DNA of 64,000 nucleotides from contig NZ_JAFB01000030.1 of assembly GCF_000519205.1 (NCBI RefSeq), positions 1 through 64,000 on the forward strand, written 5' to 3'. The position numbers and the translations under genes are program-made. The first letter of the stretch is position 1. Each line of letters starts with the position of its first letter. The notes beneath the pieces are model-generated. The model was not told where the DNA came from, made no database searches, and saw only the letters and a list, made by a program, of their open reading frames with translations. This document shows, one piece after another, positions 19,353 through 28,557 of this stretch. Source of the DNA: Amycolatopsis taiwanensis DSM 45107. Lineage in GTDB: Bacteria; Actinomycetota; Actinomycetes; Mycobacteriales; Pseudonocardiaceae.

Positions 19353-21200
19353 GTGAGTTCCCTCGAGACGACCTCCGAGGCGGTGGCGGTGCTGCGCCGC
19401 GTGTTCGGCTACGACGCCTTCCGTGGCGAACAGGAGGCGATCGTCGAGCACATCATCGGCGGCGGGGACGCGCTCGTGCTGATGCCCACCGGCGGCGGAA
19501 AGTCGTTGTGCTACCAGGTTCCCGCGCTGGTGCGACCCGGCACCGGCGTGGTGGTCTCGCCGCTCATCGCGCTGATGCAGGACCAGGTGGACGCGCTGCT
19601 GGCGCAGGGCGTGCGGGCCGGGTTCCTGAACTCGACCCAGGATTTCGGCCAGCGGCGGGCGGTCGAGACCGCGTTCCTGGCCGGGGAGCTGGACCTGCTC
19701 TACCTCGCGCCGGAGCGGTTGCGGGTGGAGTCCACAGTGAACCTGCTCGACCGCGGCAAGGTCTCACTGTTCGCGATCGACGAGGCACACTGCGTTTCCC
19801 AGTGGGGCCACGACTTCCGGCCGGACTACCTGGGGCTGTCCGACCTGCACGAGCGCTGGCCCACCGTGCCGCGGATCGCGCTCACCGCGACCGCGACCAG
19901 CCGGACCCGCACGGAGATCGCGCAGCGGCTCAACCTCGGCGAGGCCCGGCATTTCGTGGCGAGCTTCGACCGGCCCAACATCCAGTACCGGATCGTGCCC
20001 AAGAACAGTCCCACCCGCCAGCTGCTCGACCTGCTGCGCACCGAACACGCCGGCGACTCCGGGATCGTCTACTGCCTGACCCGGTCTTCGGTGGACAAGA
20101 CCGCGGAATTCCTGGTGCAGAACGGGATCGCGGCGGTGCCCTACCACGCCGGGCTCGACGCGGCGACCCGTGCGGCGAACCAGGCGCGGTTCCTGCGTGA
20201 AGAGGGGCTGGTGGTGGTCGCGACGATCGCCTTCGGCATGGGCATCGACAAGCCGGATGTGCGGTTCGTGGCGCACCTCGACCTGCCCAAGTCCGTCGAG
20301 GGCTACTACCAGGAGACCGGCCGCGCGGGCCGGGACGGCCTGCCGTCCACCGCGTGGCTGGCCTACGGGCTGCAAGACGTTGTGCAGCAACGGAAACTGA
20401 TCGACGGTTCCGACGGCGACGCGGCCCACCGACGGCAGGCCGGCCGCCAGTTGGACGCGATGCTGGCCCTGTGCGAGACGGTGGAATGCCGCCGGGTGCA
20501 GCTGCTGAACTACTTCGGTGAACAGGCCGCACCGTGTGGCAACTGTGACACCTGCCTGGCGCCGCCGGAGTCCTGGGACGGCACGATCGCCGCGCAGAAA
20601 CTTCTGTCCACTGTGTATCGCCTGCAGCACGAGCGGCGGCAGAAGTTCGGTGCCGGCCAGGTCATCGACATCCTGCTCGGCCGGACGACGGCCAAGGTCA
20701 CGCAGTTCGGCCACGATTCGCTGACGGTGTTCGGGATCGGCACCGAACTGTCCGAGAGCGAGTGGCGCGGCGTGGTGCGGCAGTTACTGGCCCAGGGCTT
20801 GCTGACGGTCGAGGGCGACTACGGCACCCTCGTGCTCACCGACGCGAGCGCGGAGGTGCTGGGCCGCCGCCGCGAAGTCCGCCTGCGGCGGGAGCCGAAA
20901 CGCGAGCCGCGTGCGGCCAAGGCCACCAAGGCCGGTGCCAACGGCACCGCGAAGGCCGCTGTGGACATGCCCGCCGAGGCCGCTCCGGTCTTCGAGCAGC
21001 TCCGTGCGTGGCGCGCGGCGACCGCCAAGGAACAGGGCGTCCCCGCGTATGTGATCTTCCACGACGCCACGTTGCGCCAGATCGCCACCGAGCGTCCGTC
21101 GACGCTCGCGGAGCTCAGCGGGATCAGCGGCGTCGGCGAGAACAAGCTCGCCAAGTACGGAGAGCCGATCCTCGCCGTCCTGGCCGACCTGCCGAGCTGA
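19353..21200 (+). CDS. recQ: ATP-dependent DNA helicase RecQ
   Basis: A 615-aa RecQ helicase. Walker A TGGGKS is at residues 46-51, and DEAH at 143-146 lies within [18 protein letters not shown], which includes the RecQ-specific aromatic-rich loop. Helicase C motifs are [17 protein letters not shown] and [12 protein letters not shown]. The zinc-binding cysteines follow (CETVEC..CGNCDTC), then the RQC winged helix and a C-terminal HRDC domain (~540-613). Together these indicate a full-length enzyme for recombination and fork repair. An Ala/Lys-rich linker of ~40 residues separates RQC from HRDC. GTG 19353 was chosen from the -10 spacing and because the residues upstream look non-coding. Confidence 0.95.
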   Translation: MSSLETTSEAVAVLRRVFGYDAFRGEQEAIVEHIIGGGDALVLMPTGGGKSLCYQVPALVRPGTGVVVSPLIALMQDQVDALLAQGVRAGFLNSTQDFGQRRAVETAFLAGELDLLYLAPERLRVESTVNLLDRGKVSLFAIDEAHCVSQWGHDFRPDYLGLSDLHERWPTVPRIALTATATSRTRTEIAQRLNLGEARHFVASFDRPNIQYRIVPKNSPTRQLLDLLRTEHAGDSGIVYCLTRSSVDKTAEFLVQNGIAAVPYHAGLDAATRAANQARFLREEGLVVVATIAFGMGIDKPDVRFVAHLDLPKSVEGYYQETGRAGRDGLPSTAWLAYGLQDVVQQRKLIDGSDGDAAHRRQAGRQLDAMLALCETVECRRVQLLNYFGEQAAPCGNCDTCLAPPESWDGTIAAQKLLSTVYRLQHERRQKFGAGQVIDILLGRTTAKVTQFGHDSLTVFGIGTELSESEWRGVVRQLLAQGLLTVEGDYGTLVLTDASAEVLGRRREVRLRREPKREPRAAKATKAGANGTAKAAVDMPAEAAPVFEQLRAWRAATAKEQGVPAYVIFHDATLRQIATERPSTLAELSGISGVGENKLAKYGEPILAVLADLPS

Positions 21201-21327
21201 ACCTGTTCAAGGAGTTCGAAGACTGGGTCGGGGCGACGTGCGCGCGGTCCCGGTGCGATCCCGTCGTCGCGGGCCAGGCAGAATTGAACACTGCAGGTAC
21301 CCGGGGTCGCAGGCAAGGAGAATATCG

Positions 21328-22053
21328 GTGGCGGGAGCCCTACGTGGCGTAGTCGCGCTGGACGGTCCGTCGGGAACCGGGAAGACCACGGTGGCCCGCA
21401 AGCTTGCCGACCGGCTCAGCGCCGGATATCTCGACACCGGTGCGATGTACCGCGTGGTCACACTGGCGGTGTTGCGCGCGGGTGTGGACCCGGCGGACTC
21501 GGTCCGCGTGGCCGCCGTCGCAGCCGACATGGAGTTCACCATCGGCACCCGGCCCGACCGTCCGTCGGTGACGCTCGCCGGTGAAGACGTCACCGCGGCC
21601 ATCCGCGGACGCGACATCAATCAAGATGTCTCCGCGGTGTCGGCGGTGCCCGCGGTGCGCGAACTGCTGGTGACGCGGCAACGGAAGGTCATCGACGAGT
21701 TGCTGGCGGAAATCGGCGGCATCGTGGTCGAGGGGCGCGACATCGGCACCGTCGTCGCGCCGGACGCGCCGTTGAAGATCTACCTGACCGCGTCCCCGGA
21801 GATCCGCGCCGCGCGGCGCAGGGCGCAGGATTCCGCCGCCGGGCGTGACACCACGCACGCCGACGTGCTCGCCTCGGTGGACCGCCGCGACCGGCTGGAC
21901 TCCTCCCGCGTCACCTCGCCGCTGCGGCCGGCCGAGGATGCCGTGCACGTGGACACCTCGGAACTGAACATCGACCAGGTCATCGTCGCGCTGGCGGAAC
22001 TGGCCAGCCAGCGCGGGATGCTCAACGACCACACCGCCGAGGTCACGAGGTGA
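21328..22053 (+). CDS. cmk: Cytidylate kinase
   Basis: A 241-aa (d)CMP kinase. The P-loop GPSGTGKT is at residues 13-20, with LDTGAMYRVVTLAVL, IRGRDINQDVSAVSAVPAVR, VEGRDIGTVVAPDAPLKIYL and the lid RRRAQDSAAGRDTTHADV. It converts CMP and dCMP to the diphosphates. GTG 21328 has AAGGAG at 21315-21320; upstream in-frame codons lack similarity. It is placed before a PlsC-type gene and der, as in many actinobacteria. Confidence 0.94.
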   Translation: MAGALRGVVALDGPSGTGKTTVARKLADRLSAGYLDTGAMYRVVTLAVLRAGVDPADSVRVAAVAADMEFTIGTRPDRPSVTLAGEDVTAAIRGRDINQDVSAVSAVPAVRELLVTRQRKVIDELLAEIGGIVVEGRDIGTVVAPDAPLKIYLTASPEIRAARRRAQDSAAGRDTTHADVLASVDRRDRLDSSRVTSPLRPAEDAVHVDTSELNIDQVIVALAELASQRGMLNDHTAEVTR

Positions 22054-22101
22054 GCAGTGCGGTGCCGAGTTGCGGCGAGCAGGGTGACTCGCGGAGGAAC
22101 A

Positions 22102-22782
22102 TTGAGTAGTCCGGGCTTGCCCGAAGGCGCGTCCGGCCGGCTGCACGACGTCGGGCGGCTCGTCGGGCGCTACTTGTTCCGCCCCGCCTTCCGCGTTCGC
22201 ATCCACGGCCTGGGCCGGGTGCCGCGGACCGGGCCGGTCCTGCTGATCGCCAACCACAGCTCGTTGCTGGAGCCGCCGGTCATCTTCGGAATGTTGCCGC
22301 GCCGCTCGGTGTTCCTGGTAAAGGAGGAGCTTTTCACCGGCGTCGTCGGGCGGTTCCTCCGGCGGATCGGCCAGGTGCCGGTTCGCCGGGGGGAGCCCGA
22401 CCGGGCGCCGTTGCTGACCACCGCGAAGGTGCTGCGTGAGGGCGGGCTGGTCGGGGTGTTCCCGGAAGGCAGTCGCGGTGCGGGGGATGTGACCAACGCC
22501 GAGCGTGGCGCGGCCTGGCTGGTGCGGAGCTGTGGTGCCAACGGAGTCGTGGTGCTGCCGGTGGCCACGCGGGGCACCCGGCGCCCGGCCGGCGGGCGGC
22601 GCCGGTTCCGGCCCCGGGTGGACGTGCTGGTCGGCGAGCCGTTCACGGTAGAGGTCGGCAAGGGAAAGGCCGGGCTGGAGCAGGCCACCGAGCGCCTGCG
22701 CGGTGAGCTCGCGGCGCTCGTATGCGCCCTCGACGAGATGCGCGCGGCTCAGCCGCGGACGAAACAGAAAGCGAAGCTATGA
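22102..22782 (+). CDS. PlsC-type 1-acyl-glycerol-3-phosphate acyltransferase family protein
   Basis: A 226-aa lysophospholipid acyltransferase-like protein. Motif I reads [12 protein letters not shown] with His52, but the usual HX4D acid is Glu57 (HX4E). Motif III is present as [14 protein letters not shown]-terminal basic patch ([15 protein letters not shown]) is present, and no clear membrane span is seen. It probably transfers an acyl group to a glycerophospholipid or related lipid. TTG 22102 was chosen because GGAGG at 22093-22097 precedes it; GTG 22084 or 22057 are longer alternatives. The gene sits between cmk and der, and its stop overlaps the der ATG. Confidence 0.8.
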   Translation: MSSPGLPEGASGRLHDVGRLVGRYLFRPAFRVRIHGLGRVPRTGPVLLIANHSSLLEPPVIFGMLPRRSVFLVKEELFTGVVGRFLRRIGQVPVRRGEPDRAPLLTTAKVLREGGLVGVFPEGSRGAGDVTNAERGAAWLVRSCGANGVVVLPVATRGTRRPAGGRRRFRPRVDVLVGEPFTVEVGKGKAGLEQATERLRGELAALVCALDEMRAAQPRTKQKAKL

Positions 22783-24197
22783 CCGAGGTTGACGGGACGT
22801 GGTCCGACGAGGCGGAGTTCGCCGCGCTGGACGCCGGTGGCGACGGCGTGGGGGCGGACGAGGCTGACGAGCAACTCGGCCAGCCGGTGCTGGCCGTGGT
22901 CGGGCGTCCCAACGTGGGCAAGTCGACGCTGGTCAACCGGATCCTGGGCCGCCGGGAGGCGGTGGTGCAGGACGTGCCCGGCGTGACCCGGGACCGGGTG
23001 GCCTACGACGCGATGTGGAACGGGCGCCGGTTCACCCTGGTCGACACCGGCGGCTGGGAGCCGGGCGCCACCGGCCTACAGGGCGCGGTCGCCACGCAGG
23101 CCGAACTGGCGATGTCCACTTCGGACGCGGTGTTGCTCGTGGTGGACGCGTCGGTGGGCGCGACCGCGACGGACGAGGCGGTCTCCAGGGTGCTGCGCCG
23201 GTCGAAGCGGCCGGTGTTGCTCGCGGCGAACAAGGTGGACGACGAGCGGTTGCTCGGCGATGTCGCGTCGTTGTGGTCGCTGGGGCTGGGCGAACCGTTC
23301 CCGGTGAGCGCGTTGCACGGGCGGAACTCGGGGGACCTGCTCGACGCGATCGTCAAGGCGTTGCCGGAGGCGCCACGGGACGGTGCCCGCGTGGCCGGGC
23401 CGCGACGGGTGGCGCTGGTCGGCAAGCCGAACGTGGGCAAGTCGAGCCTGCTCAACAAGCTCACCGGCGAGGAGCGCTCGGTGGTCGACGCGGTGGCGGG
23501 CACCACGGTCGACCCGGTCGACTCGCTGGTCGAACTGGACGGGCAGACGTGGCGGTTCGTCGACACCGCCGGGCTGCGCAAGCGGGTGCGCACCGCCAGC
23601 GGCACGGAGTACTACGCGTCGCTGCGCACCAAGGCCGCGATCGACGCCGCCGAGGTGGCGATCGTGCTGCTGGACGCCAGCGAACCACTGTCCGAACAGG
23701 ACCTGCGGGTGCTCACGATGGTGGTGGAGTCCGGGCGGGCCTGCGTGCTGGCGCTCAACAAGTGGGACTTGGTCGACGAGGAACGCCGGTATCAGCTGGA
23801 AAAGGAGCTCGACCGCGGGCTGGTGCGGGTGCCCTGGGCGGAGCGGGTGAACATCTCGGCGCTCACCGGTCGTGCGGTGCGCAAGCTCGCCCCCACGCTG
23901 CGTACCGCGCTGACGTCGTGGGACCAGCGGGTGCCGACCGGGCAGCTCAACGGCTGGCTCTCCGAGCTGGTCGCGGCGACCCCGCCGCCGGTGCGTGGCG
24001 GGAAGCAGCCGAAGGTGCTGTTCGCGACCCAGGCCTCGATCCGGCCGCCGACGCTGGTGCTGTTCACCACCGGGTTCCTGGAGGCGGGCTACCGGCGCTT
24101 CATCGAGCGGAAGTTCCGCGAGCGCTTCGGCTTCGCCGGCAGCCCGGTACGGATAAACGTCCGCGTCCGGGAGAAGAAGCCCAAGAAGAGCCGTTGA
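22779..24197 (+). CDS. der: Ribosome biogenesis GTPase Der (EngA)
   Basis: A 472-aa protein with two consecutive GTPase domains and a KH-like C-terminal domain. G domain 1 begins GRPNVGKS at 42-49 with the DTGGWEPG switch and AANKVDD; G domain 2 begins GKPNVGKS with DTAGLRKR and LNKWDLVD. The C-terminal part ([15 protein letters not shown] ... [14 protein letters not shown]) ends in a basic tail. It functions in late 50S subunit assembly. The acidic first ~35 residues are an actinobacterial extension. ATG 22779 overlaps the acyltransferase stop (ATGA). Confidence 0.96.
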   Translation: MTEVDGTWSDEAEFAALDAGGDGVGADEADEQLGQPVLAVVGRPNVGKSTLVNRILGRREAVVQDVPGVTRDRVAYDAMWNGRRFTLVDTGGWEPGATGLQGAVATQAELAMSTSDAVLLVVDASVGATATDEAVSRVLRRSKRPVLLAANKVDDERLLGDVASLWSLGLGEPFPVSALHGRNSGDLLDAIVKALPEAPRDGARVAGPRRVALVGKPNVGKSSLLNKLTGEERSVVDAVAGTTVDPVDSLVELDGQTWRFVDTAGLRKRVRTASGTEYYASLRTKAAIDAAEVAIVLLDASEPLSEQDLRVLTMVVESGRACVLALNKWDLVDEERRYQLEKELDRGLVRVPWAERVNISALTGRAVRKLAPTLRTALTSWDQRVPTGQLNGWLSELVAATPPPVRGGKQPKVLFATQASIRPPTLVLFTTGFLEAGYRRFIERKFRERFGFAGSPVRINVRVREKKPKKSR

Positions 24198-24277
24198 CGC
24201 CGTTGACCGCTGGCGGACCATGATCCACTCTGGCGGCGGTAGTCACCGCGGCGACCGTTCCGGCAGGCTCGAGGGCA

Positions 24278-25834
24278 ATGGGAGCTGGGCGGCGCAAACA
24301 CCTCAACCAGGCGCTCATGCGGATTCCGCGGCGCGCGGAGAGCGCTGACCGGGCGACGCTGACTTCCACCTTCGTGGCGGCCGGGTCCTTCTCCGCGATG
24401 CTGCACTCGACCGACCACCAGATCATCTACGGCCGGCGGGGCGCGGGTAAGACGCATGCCCTACTGCATCTGTCCGACCTGGTGGAGCGGACCGGTGATG
24501 TCGCGGTGTATCTGGACCTGCGGACCATCGGCACGGCAGGGGGAATGTACGCGGACAGCAGCCTCAGTCCCACAGTGCGTGGCACCCATCTGCTGGTGGA
24601 CACCCTCGAAGCGATCCACGAGGCGCTGCTGACCGCGGTCATCGAGGGGGAGCTGGGGGAGAGCGACGGGCTTGTCCAGGCGCTCGACGACCTCGCCGAA
24701 TCGGCCACGGCGGTGCGGGTGGTCGGTGAGGTCGAACGCGAGACGAAAATCGGCGGCACGGTCGAATCCTCTTACGGGGTCGAGCTTTCCCTTTCGCCGG
24801 GCGCGAAGGCGAGCGTTGGCGGACGGCGAGCGGCGAACATGGAAAGCCGGTTGCGGCGCGCCGGCACGGAAGAGCACCACGTGGTGTTCGGCCCACTCGG
24901 ACGTGCGCTGCGAGCCATCGCCGATGCGCTGGCTCCCTCGCGGCTGTGGCTGCTGCTCGACGAGTGGAGCAGTGTGCCGCTCGACCTCCAGCCGCTGCTG
25001 GCGGACTTGTTGCGGCGCAGCGTGTTGCCGACGGCCGGGATCACGGTCAAGATCGCCGCGATCGAACGCCGGTCGCGGTTTCGCGCGCCCTCGCCCTCCG
25101 GGGATCAGTTCGGCATCGAGGTGGGCGCGGACGCGGCATCGGCACTGAGCCTCGACGATTTCCTGATCTTCGACAACTCGCGGCCCCGCGCGCAGGAGTT
25201 CTTCGGGCAACTGCTGTTCAACCATGCGGTCGTGCGGCTTGCCGCGATGATCCCCGAACCGCCGCCCGACGTGGCCGCGTTCCTCGAAGAATGCTTCCGG
25301 GGCAACGCTTTCGCGGAGTTGGTGCGCGCGGCCGAGGGCGTGCCGCGGGACGGGATCAACATCGCGGCGCTGGCCGCGCAGCACGCACACGACGAGCCGA
25401 TCGGGTTGCGTGAGGTCAGGATGGCGGCGCGCGACTGGTACCTGCGGGACAAACAGGCGGCGCTGGCGGCCGACGGACCGGCGCGGAGGATGCTGAAATC
25501 GTTGATCGACGAGGTGGTCGGCCGGCGGCGCTCGCGGACCTTCCTGCTCGACCAGCTGAGCTGGGCGCGCCACGAGACGATCGGGGAGCTCCACGACGCT
25601 CGGCTGCTCCATGTCCTCCGTCGCGGGCTGGTGGACCACGAGCAGCCGGGCACGCTGTACGACGGGTTCGCCATCGACTACGGCTGTTATGTGTCGTTGT
25701 TGCTCGGCGGCAACCGGTCATCGTCTCGGCCGCGTGACCGGGCCGGGTGGCTCAACTCGCCCAAGGGCGTGCCCGCGGACGGCTTCAACCTCGCTAAAAC
25801 CGCGCTCGACCTGAGCGCTCTGGCCGAGCCATAA
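24278..25834 (+). CDS. P-loop (ORC/CDC6- or STAND-like) ATPase of unknown function
   Basis: A 518-aa protein I cannot place in a named pathway. Walker A GRRGAGKTH is at residues 52-60, preceded by STDHQIIYG. A candidate Walker B LWLLLDEW is at 223-230, with an Arg-rich segment (KIAAIERRSRF) after it that could hold a sensor arginine. Between them an ~80-residue insert (about 140-205) contains a beta-rich, charged segment. The C-terminal ~200 residues are helical and look like winged-helix or effector-docking structure. No membrane segment and no nuclease or protease motif. The ATG has weak GAGGG upstream. It stands alone between der and a transporter, at the switch from conserved to accessory DNA. 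Housekeeping or defence roles are both possible. Confidence 0.6.
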   Translation: MGAGRRKHLNQALMRIPRRAESADRATLTSTFVAAGSFSAMLHSTDHQIIYGRRGAGKTHALLHLSDLVERTGDVAVYLDLRTIGTAGGMYADSSLSPTVRGTHLLVDTLEAIHEALLTAVIEGELGESDGLVQALDDLAESATAVRVVGEVERETKIGGTVESSYGVELSLSPGAKASVGGRRAANMESRLRRAGTEEHHVVFGPLGRALRAIADALAPSRLWLLLDEWSSVPLDLQPLLADLLRRSVLPTAGITVKIAAIERRSRFRAPSPSGDQFGIEVGADAASALSLDDFLIFDNSRPRAQEFFGQLLFNHAVVRLAAMIPEPPPDVAAFLEECFRGNAFAELVRAAEGVPRDGINIAALAAQHAHDEPIGLREVRMAARDWYLRDKQAALAADGPARRMLKSLIDEVVGRRRSRTFLLDQLSWARHETIGELHDARLLHVLRRGLVDHEQPGTLYDGFAIDYGCYVSLLLGGNRSSSRPRDRAGWLNSPKGVPADGFNLAKTALDLSALAEP

Positions 25835-25845
25835 GCCTGACTTAT
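25831..25845. promoter_or_regulatory. Candidate LysR-type operator upstream of transporter
   Basis: ATAAG-CCTGA-CTTAT is a perfect 5-bp inverted repeat that includes the T-N11-A core (TAA GCCTGAC TTA) expected of LysR-type regulator sites. It overlaps the stop codon of the ATPase gene and lies about 95 nt before the transporter start. The LysR gene at the end of this module is the natural candidate to bind it. Inference from motif and position. Confidence 0.35.
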
Positions 25846-25900
25846 ACCCACCTCGGGAATCGGCCTCTACTCCGGTCCGGAAGCGGACGGTTTGATCCCT

Positions 25901-25930
25901 GCTGTCCCTACAAGCTGCTGTCCCTACAAG
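25901..25930 (+). repeat. Tandem 14-bp direct repeat abutting the Shine-Dalgarno site
   Basis: GCTGTCCCTACAAG occurs at 25901-25914 and again at 25917-25930 (period 16). The second copy runs into AAGGAGGT, the ribosome site of the 2-hydroxycarboxylate transporter. It could be a small duplication, an operator or a translational control element. Confidence 0.6.
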
Positions 25931-25940
25931 GAGGTACGAG

Positions 25941-27269
25941 ATGGCATCACGCCCGGACGCGCCGTTGGCGGAAGACGTAGCCCCCGCGGAGCGATCCCGC
26001 TCCATCTGGTCCATCCGGATCGGTGTCATCCCGCTGCCGTTCTACGCGCTGCTGGTCGTCGTGCTCGCGGTCCTCGCCTGGCAGGACGACCTCAAGGCCG
26101 ACATCCCGACGATGGCCGCGCTGCTCGGTGTCTGCAGCTACACCTGCTACGAGGTCGGCCGGCGCATTCCGGTCTTCCGCTCGATCGGCGGCCCGGTCGT
26201 CCTGGTGACCATCCTGCCCGCGTACCTGGTCGCCGCGCACTGGATCCCCGCCGACCTGACCAAGCAGATCACGACGTTCTACAAGTCCACGAACTTCTTG
26301 TACCTGTTCATCGCCGGGATCATCGTCGGCTCCATCCTGAGCATGAACCGGACGGTGTTGATCAGGGGTTTCCTCAAGATCTTCGTGCCGCTGATCGCGG
26401 GCTCGATAGCCTCGCTGGTCGTCGGCTCGCTGGTCGGCTGGGCGATCACCGGGGACCTGCACCGGACCGTGTTCTACATCGTCGTGCCGGTGATGGGCGG
26501 CGGTCTCGGCGAGGGCGCCGTCCCGCTGACCCTCGGCTACTCGCAGTCCGGCGCGGGTCAGGCGGAAACGCTGCTCGCCCAGGTGCTTCCGGTGGTGCTG
26601 CTGGCCAACGTCTGCGCGATCGTGTTCTCCAGCGTGCTGTCCATGATCGGGCAGCGCTTCCCGCACACCACCGGGAACGGCAAGATCCAGCCGGGCGGGG
26701 ACGACGATCTCGACCTCACCGAACGCGGGAACGTCAAGTTCGACATCCGCCAGCTGGCGGCCGCCGGGTTCATGGCCGTCGCGCTGTACCTGCTGGGCGA
26801 GGCCACGCACGCGTTGTTCGGCTGGCCGGCGCCCATCGTGATGCTGGTGGCCGCGATCGCGCTGAAGCTGACCCGCTGGCTGCCGCGCAACCTGGAACAC
26901 CACTCGGGCCTGGTCTACGGCTTCATGTCGACCGCCGTGGCCTACCCGCTGATGTTCGCCATCGGCGTGTCGTCCACGCCGTGGGACGCACTGCTCAAGG
27001 CGTTCAACATCCCCACCGTGATCACCATCATCGCCACCGTGGTGACCATGATGGCCACCGCGTTCCTGGTCGGCCGCTGGATCGGCATGTACCCCGTCGA
27101 CACCGCGATCGTCATCGGCACTCACACCGGGCTGGGCGGCACCGGCGACGTCGCGATCCTCAGCGCCACCCGGCGCATGGCCCTGATGCCGTTTGCCCAG
27201 ATCGCCACCCGCATCGGTGGCGCGATCACGGTGACCATCGCCCTCATCGTCTACGCCAACCTGCATTAG
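25941..27269 (+). CDS. 2-hydroxycarboxylate:cation symporter (2HCT family)
   Basis: A 442-aa membrane protein with about 11-13 hydrophobic segments. The two 2HCT signature loops are present: GGGLGEGAVPLTLGYSQ in the first half and GLGGTGDVAILSATRRM in the second. These correspond to the GGXG re-entrant loops of CitS, CitP and MleP. The family imports citrate, malate, lactate or citramalate with Na+ or H+. ATG 25941 follows a perfect AAGGAGGT. It heads a module with a CoA-transferase and a CitE-like lyase, so the imported acid is probably activated as CoA ester and cleaved. Confidence 0.88.
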   Translation: MASRPDAPLAEDVAPAERSRSIWSIRIGVIPLPFYALLVVVLAVLAWQDDLKADIPTMAALLGVCSYTCYEVGRRIPVFRSIGGPVVLVTILPAYLVAAHWIPADLTKQITTFYKSTNFLYLFIAGIIVGSILSMNRTVLIRGFLKIFVPLIAGSIASLVVGSLVGWAITGDLHRTVFYIVVPVMGGGLGEGAVPLTLGYSQSGAGQAETLLAQVLPVVLLANVCAIVFSSVLSMIGQRFPHTTGNGKIQPGGDDDLDLTERGNVKFDIRQLAAAGFMAVALYLLGEATHALFGWPAPIVMLVAAIALKLTRWLPRNLEHHSGLVYGFMSTAVAYPLMFAIGVSSTPWDALLKAFNIPTVITIIATVVTMMATAFLVGRWIGMYPVDTAIVIGTHTGLGGTGDVAILSATRRMALMPFAQIATRIGGAITVTIALIVYANLH

Positions 27270-27285
27270 AGATCGGTTCGGCGTG

Positions 27286-27365
27286 GTTTGCGTGGCGGTG
27301 CGGGTAGCGCAACCCGCGAGCTGCGTGTCTCACCGCAAGCGGCTCCGCCGCTTTGAACACCACCT
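27286..27365 (+). repeat. Dispersed intergenic repeat, copy 2 (uninterrupted)
   Basis: An 80-bp element sharing its left end (GTTTGCGTGGCGGTGCGGG) and right end (CACCGCAAGCGGCTCCGCCG, then CTTTGAACACCACCT) with copy 1 at 19123-19299. It lies between the transporter and CoA-transferase genes. It has GCAACCCGCG where copy 1 carries the 84-bp MITE-like insert. The internal AAGCGGC/GCCGCTT hairpin could act in mRNA 3'-end formation or processing. Confidence 0.75.
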
Positions 27366-27381
27366 TGGAGGTGGAAAGAAA

Positions 27382-28557
27382 GTGCAACCGCTCCGGGGCG
27401 TGACCGTGGTGGCCCTCGAACAGGCCATCGCCGCGCCGTATGCCAGCCGCCAGCTCGCGGACCTCGGTGCCCGGGTGATCAAGGTCGAGCGCCCCGGCTC
27501 CGGCGATTTCGCGCGCCAGTACGACACCCGAGTCAACGGGTTGAGTTCGCATTTCGTGTGGGTCAACCGCAGCAAGGAATCGCTGACGCTCGACATCAAA
27601 GATCCGCGCGGTATGGCCGTGCTGCGCCAACTGCTGCGCACCGCGGACGTGTTCATCCAGAACCTCGCGCCGGGCGCGGCGGCTCGCATGGGGCTCGGTG
27701 CCGAGGAACTGCAGGCCGACAACCCCAGGCTGGTCGTGTGCGACATCTCCGGCTACGGCCGCGGCGGCCCGTACGAGTCGATGAAGGCCTACGACCTGAT
27801 GGTGCAGAGCGAGGCCGGTCTGCTGTCGGTCACCGGCTCCGGCGACGACATGGCGAAGGTCGGCATCTCCGTCTCCGATATCGCCGCCGGGATGTATGCC
27901 TACAGCTCGATCCTCGCGGCATTGCTGGAACGCGCGAACACCGGTAAGGGCGCGTACATCGATGTCTCGATGCTGGAGTCCACCGTCGAATGGATGGGTT
28001 TCCCGCTCTACTACGCCTATGACGGCGCCGAGGCGCCGCCGCGGGCGGGTGCGGCCCACGCGACGATCTTCCCGTACGGCCCGTTCACCGCGGGCGACGG
28101 CAAGGTCATCATGATGAGCATCCAGAACGAGCGGGAATGGCGGGCGTTCTGCGATCGTTTCCTCGGCCGGCCGGAACTCGCCGAGCACCCCGACTACGCG
28201 GGGAACGCCAACCGCAACGCCAACCGCGAGGAGCTGGGACGGATCATCGCGGCCCGCTTCGCGGCCCTGACCGGCGACGAAGCGACCGCACTGCTGACCG
28301 CCGTGCCGGTGGCCTGCGCCCGCGTCAACACCCTCGCCGACGTGTGGGCACACCCGCAGTTGGCGGCGCGTGGCCGGTGGCACGAGGTGCACACGCCACG
28401 CGGCCCGGTGCCCACGCTGGCGCCGCCCGGGCCGGTCAACCCCGAGCCGCGGATGGACCCGATCCCGGACACGGGCGAGCACACCCGGAAGATCCTGGCC
28501 GAACTGGGGCACGACGAATCCGCTGTGGACGAACTGATCCGGGACGGGGTGGTGTGA
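27382..28557 (+). CDS. Class III (CaiB/BaiF) CoA-transferase
   Basis: A 391-aa family III CoA-transferase. Hallmarks are an N-terminal Rossmann half (ASRQLADLGARVIKVERPGSGD), VWVNRSKESLTLDIKDPRG, the catalytic aspartate D166 in ISVSDIAAGMYAYSSILAAL, and a C-terminal segment LADVWAHPQLAARGRW. Family members move CoA between acids such as succinate, citramalate, mesaconate or carnitine derivatives. The start GTG 27382 follows GGAGGT at 27367-27372; in-frame codons further upstream lie in the intergenic repeat. Tight coupling (TGATG) to the CitE-like lyase suggests it makes the hydroxyacyl-CoA that the lyase cleaves. Confidence 0.88.
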   Translation: MQPLRGVTVVALEQAIAAPYASRQLADLGARVIKVERPGSGDFARQYDTRVNGLSSHFVWVNRSKESLTLDIKDPRGMAVLRQLLRTADVFIQNLAPGAAARMGLGAEELQADNPRLVVCDISGYGRGGPYESMKAYDLMVQSEAGLLSVTGSGDDMAKVGISVSDIAAGMYAYSSILAALLERANTGKGAYIDVSMLESTVEWMGFPLYYAYDGAEAPPRAGAAHATIFPYGPFTAGDGKVIMMSIQNEREWRAFCDRFLGRPELAEHPDYAGNANRNANREELGRIIAARFAALTGDEATALLTAVPVACARVNTLADVWAHPQLAARGRWHEVHTPRGPVPTLAPPGPVNPEPRMDPIPDTGEHTRKILAELGHDESAVDELIRDGVV

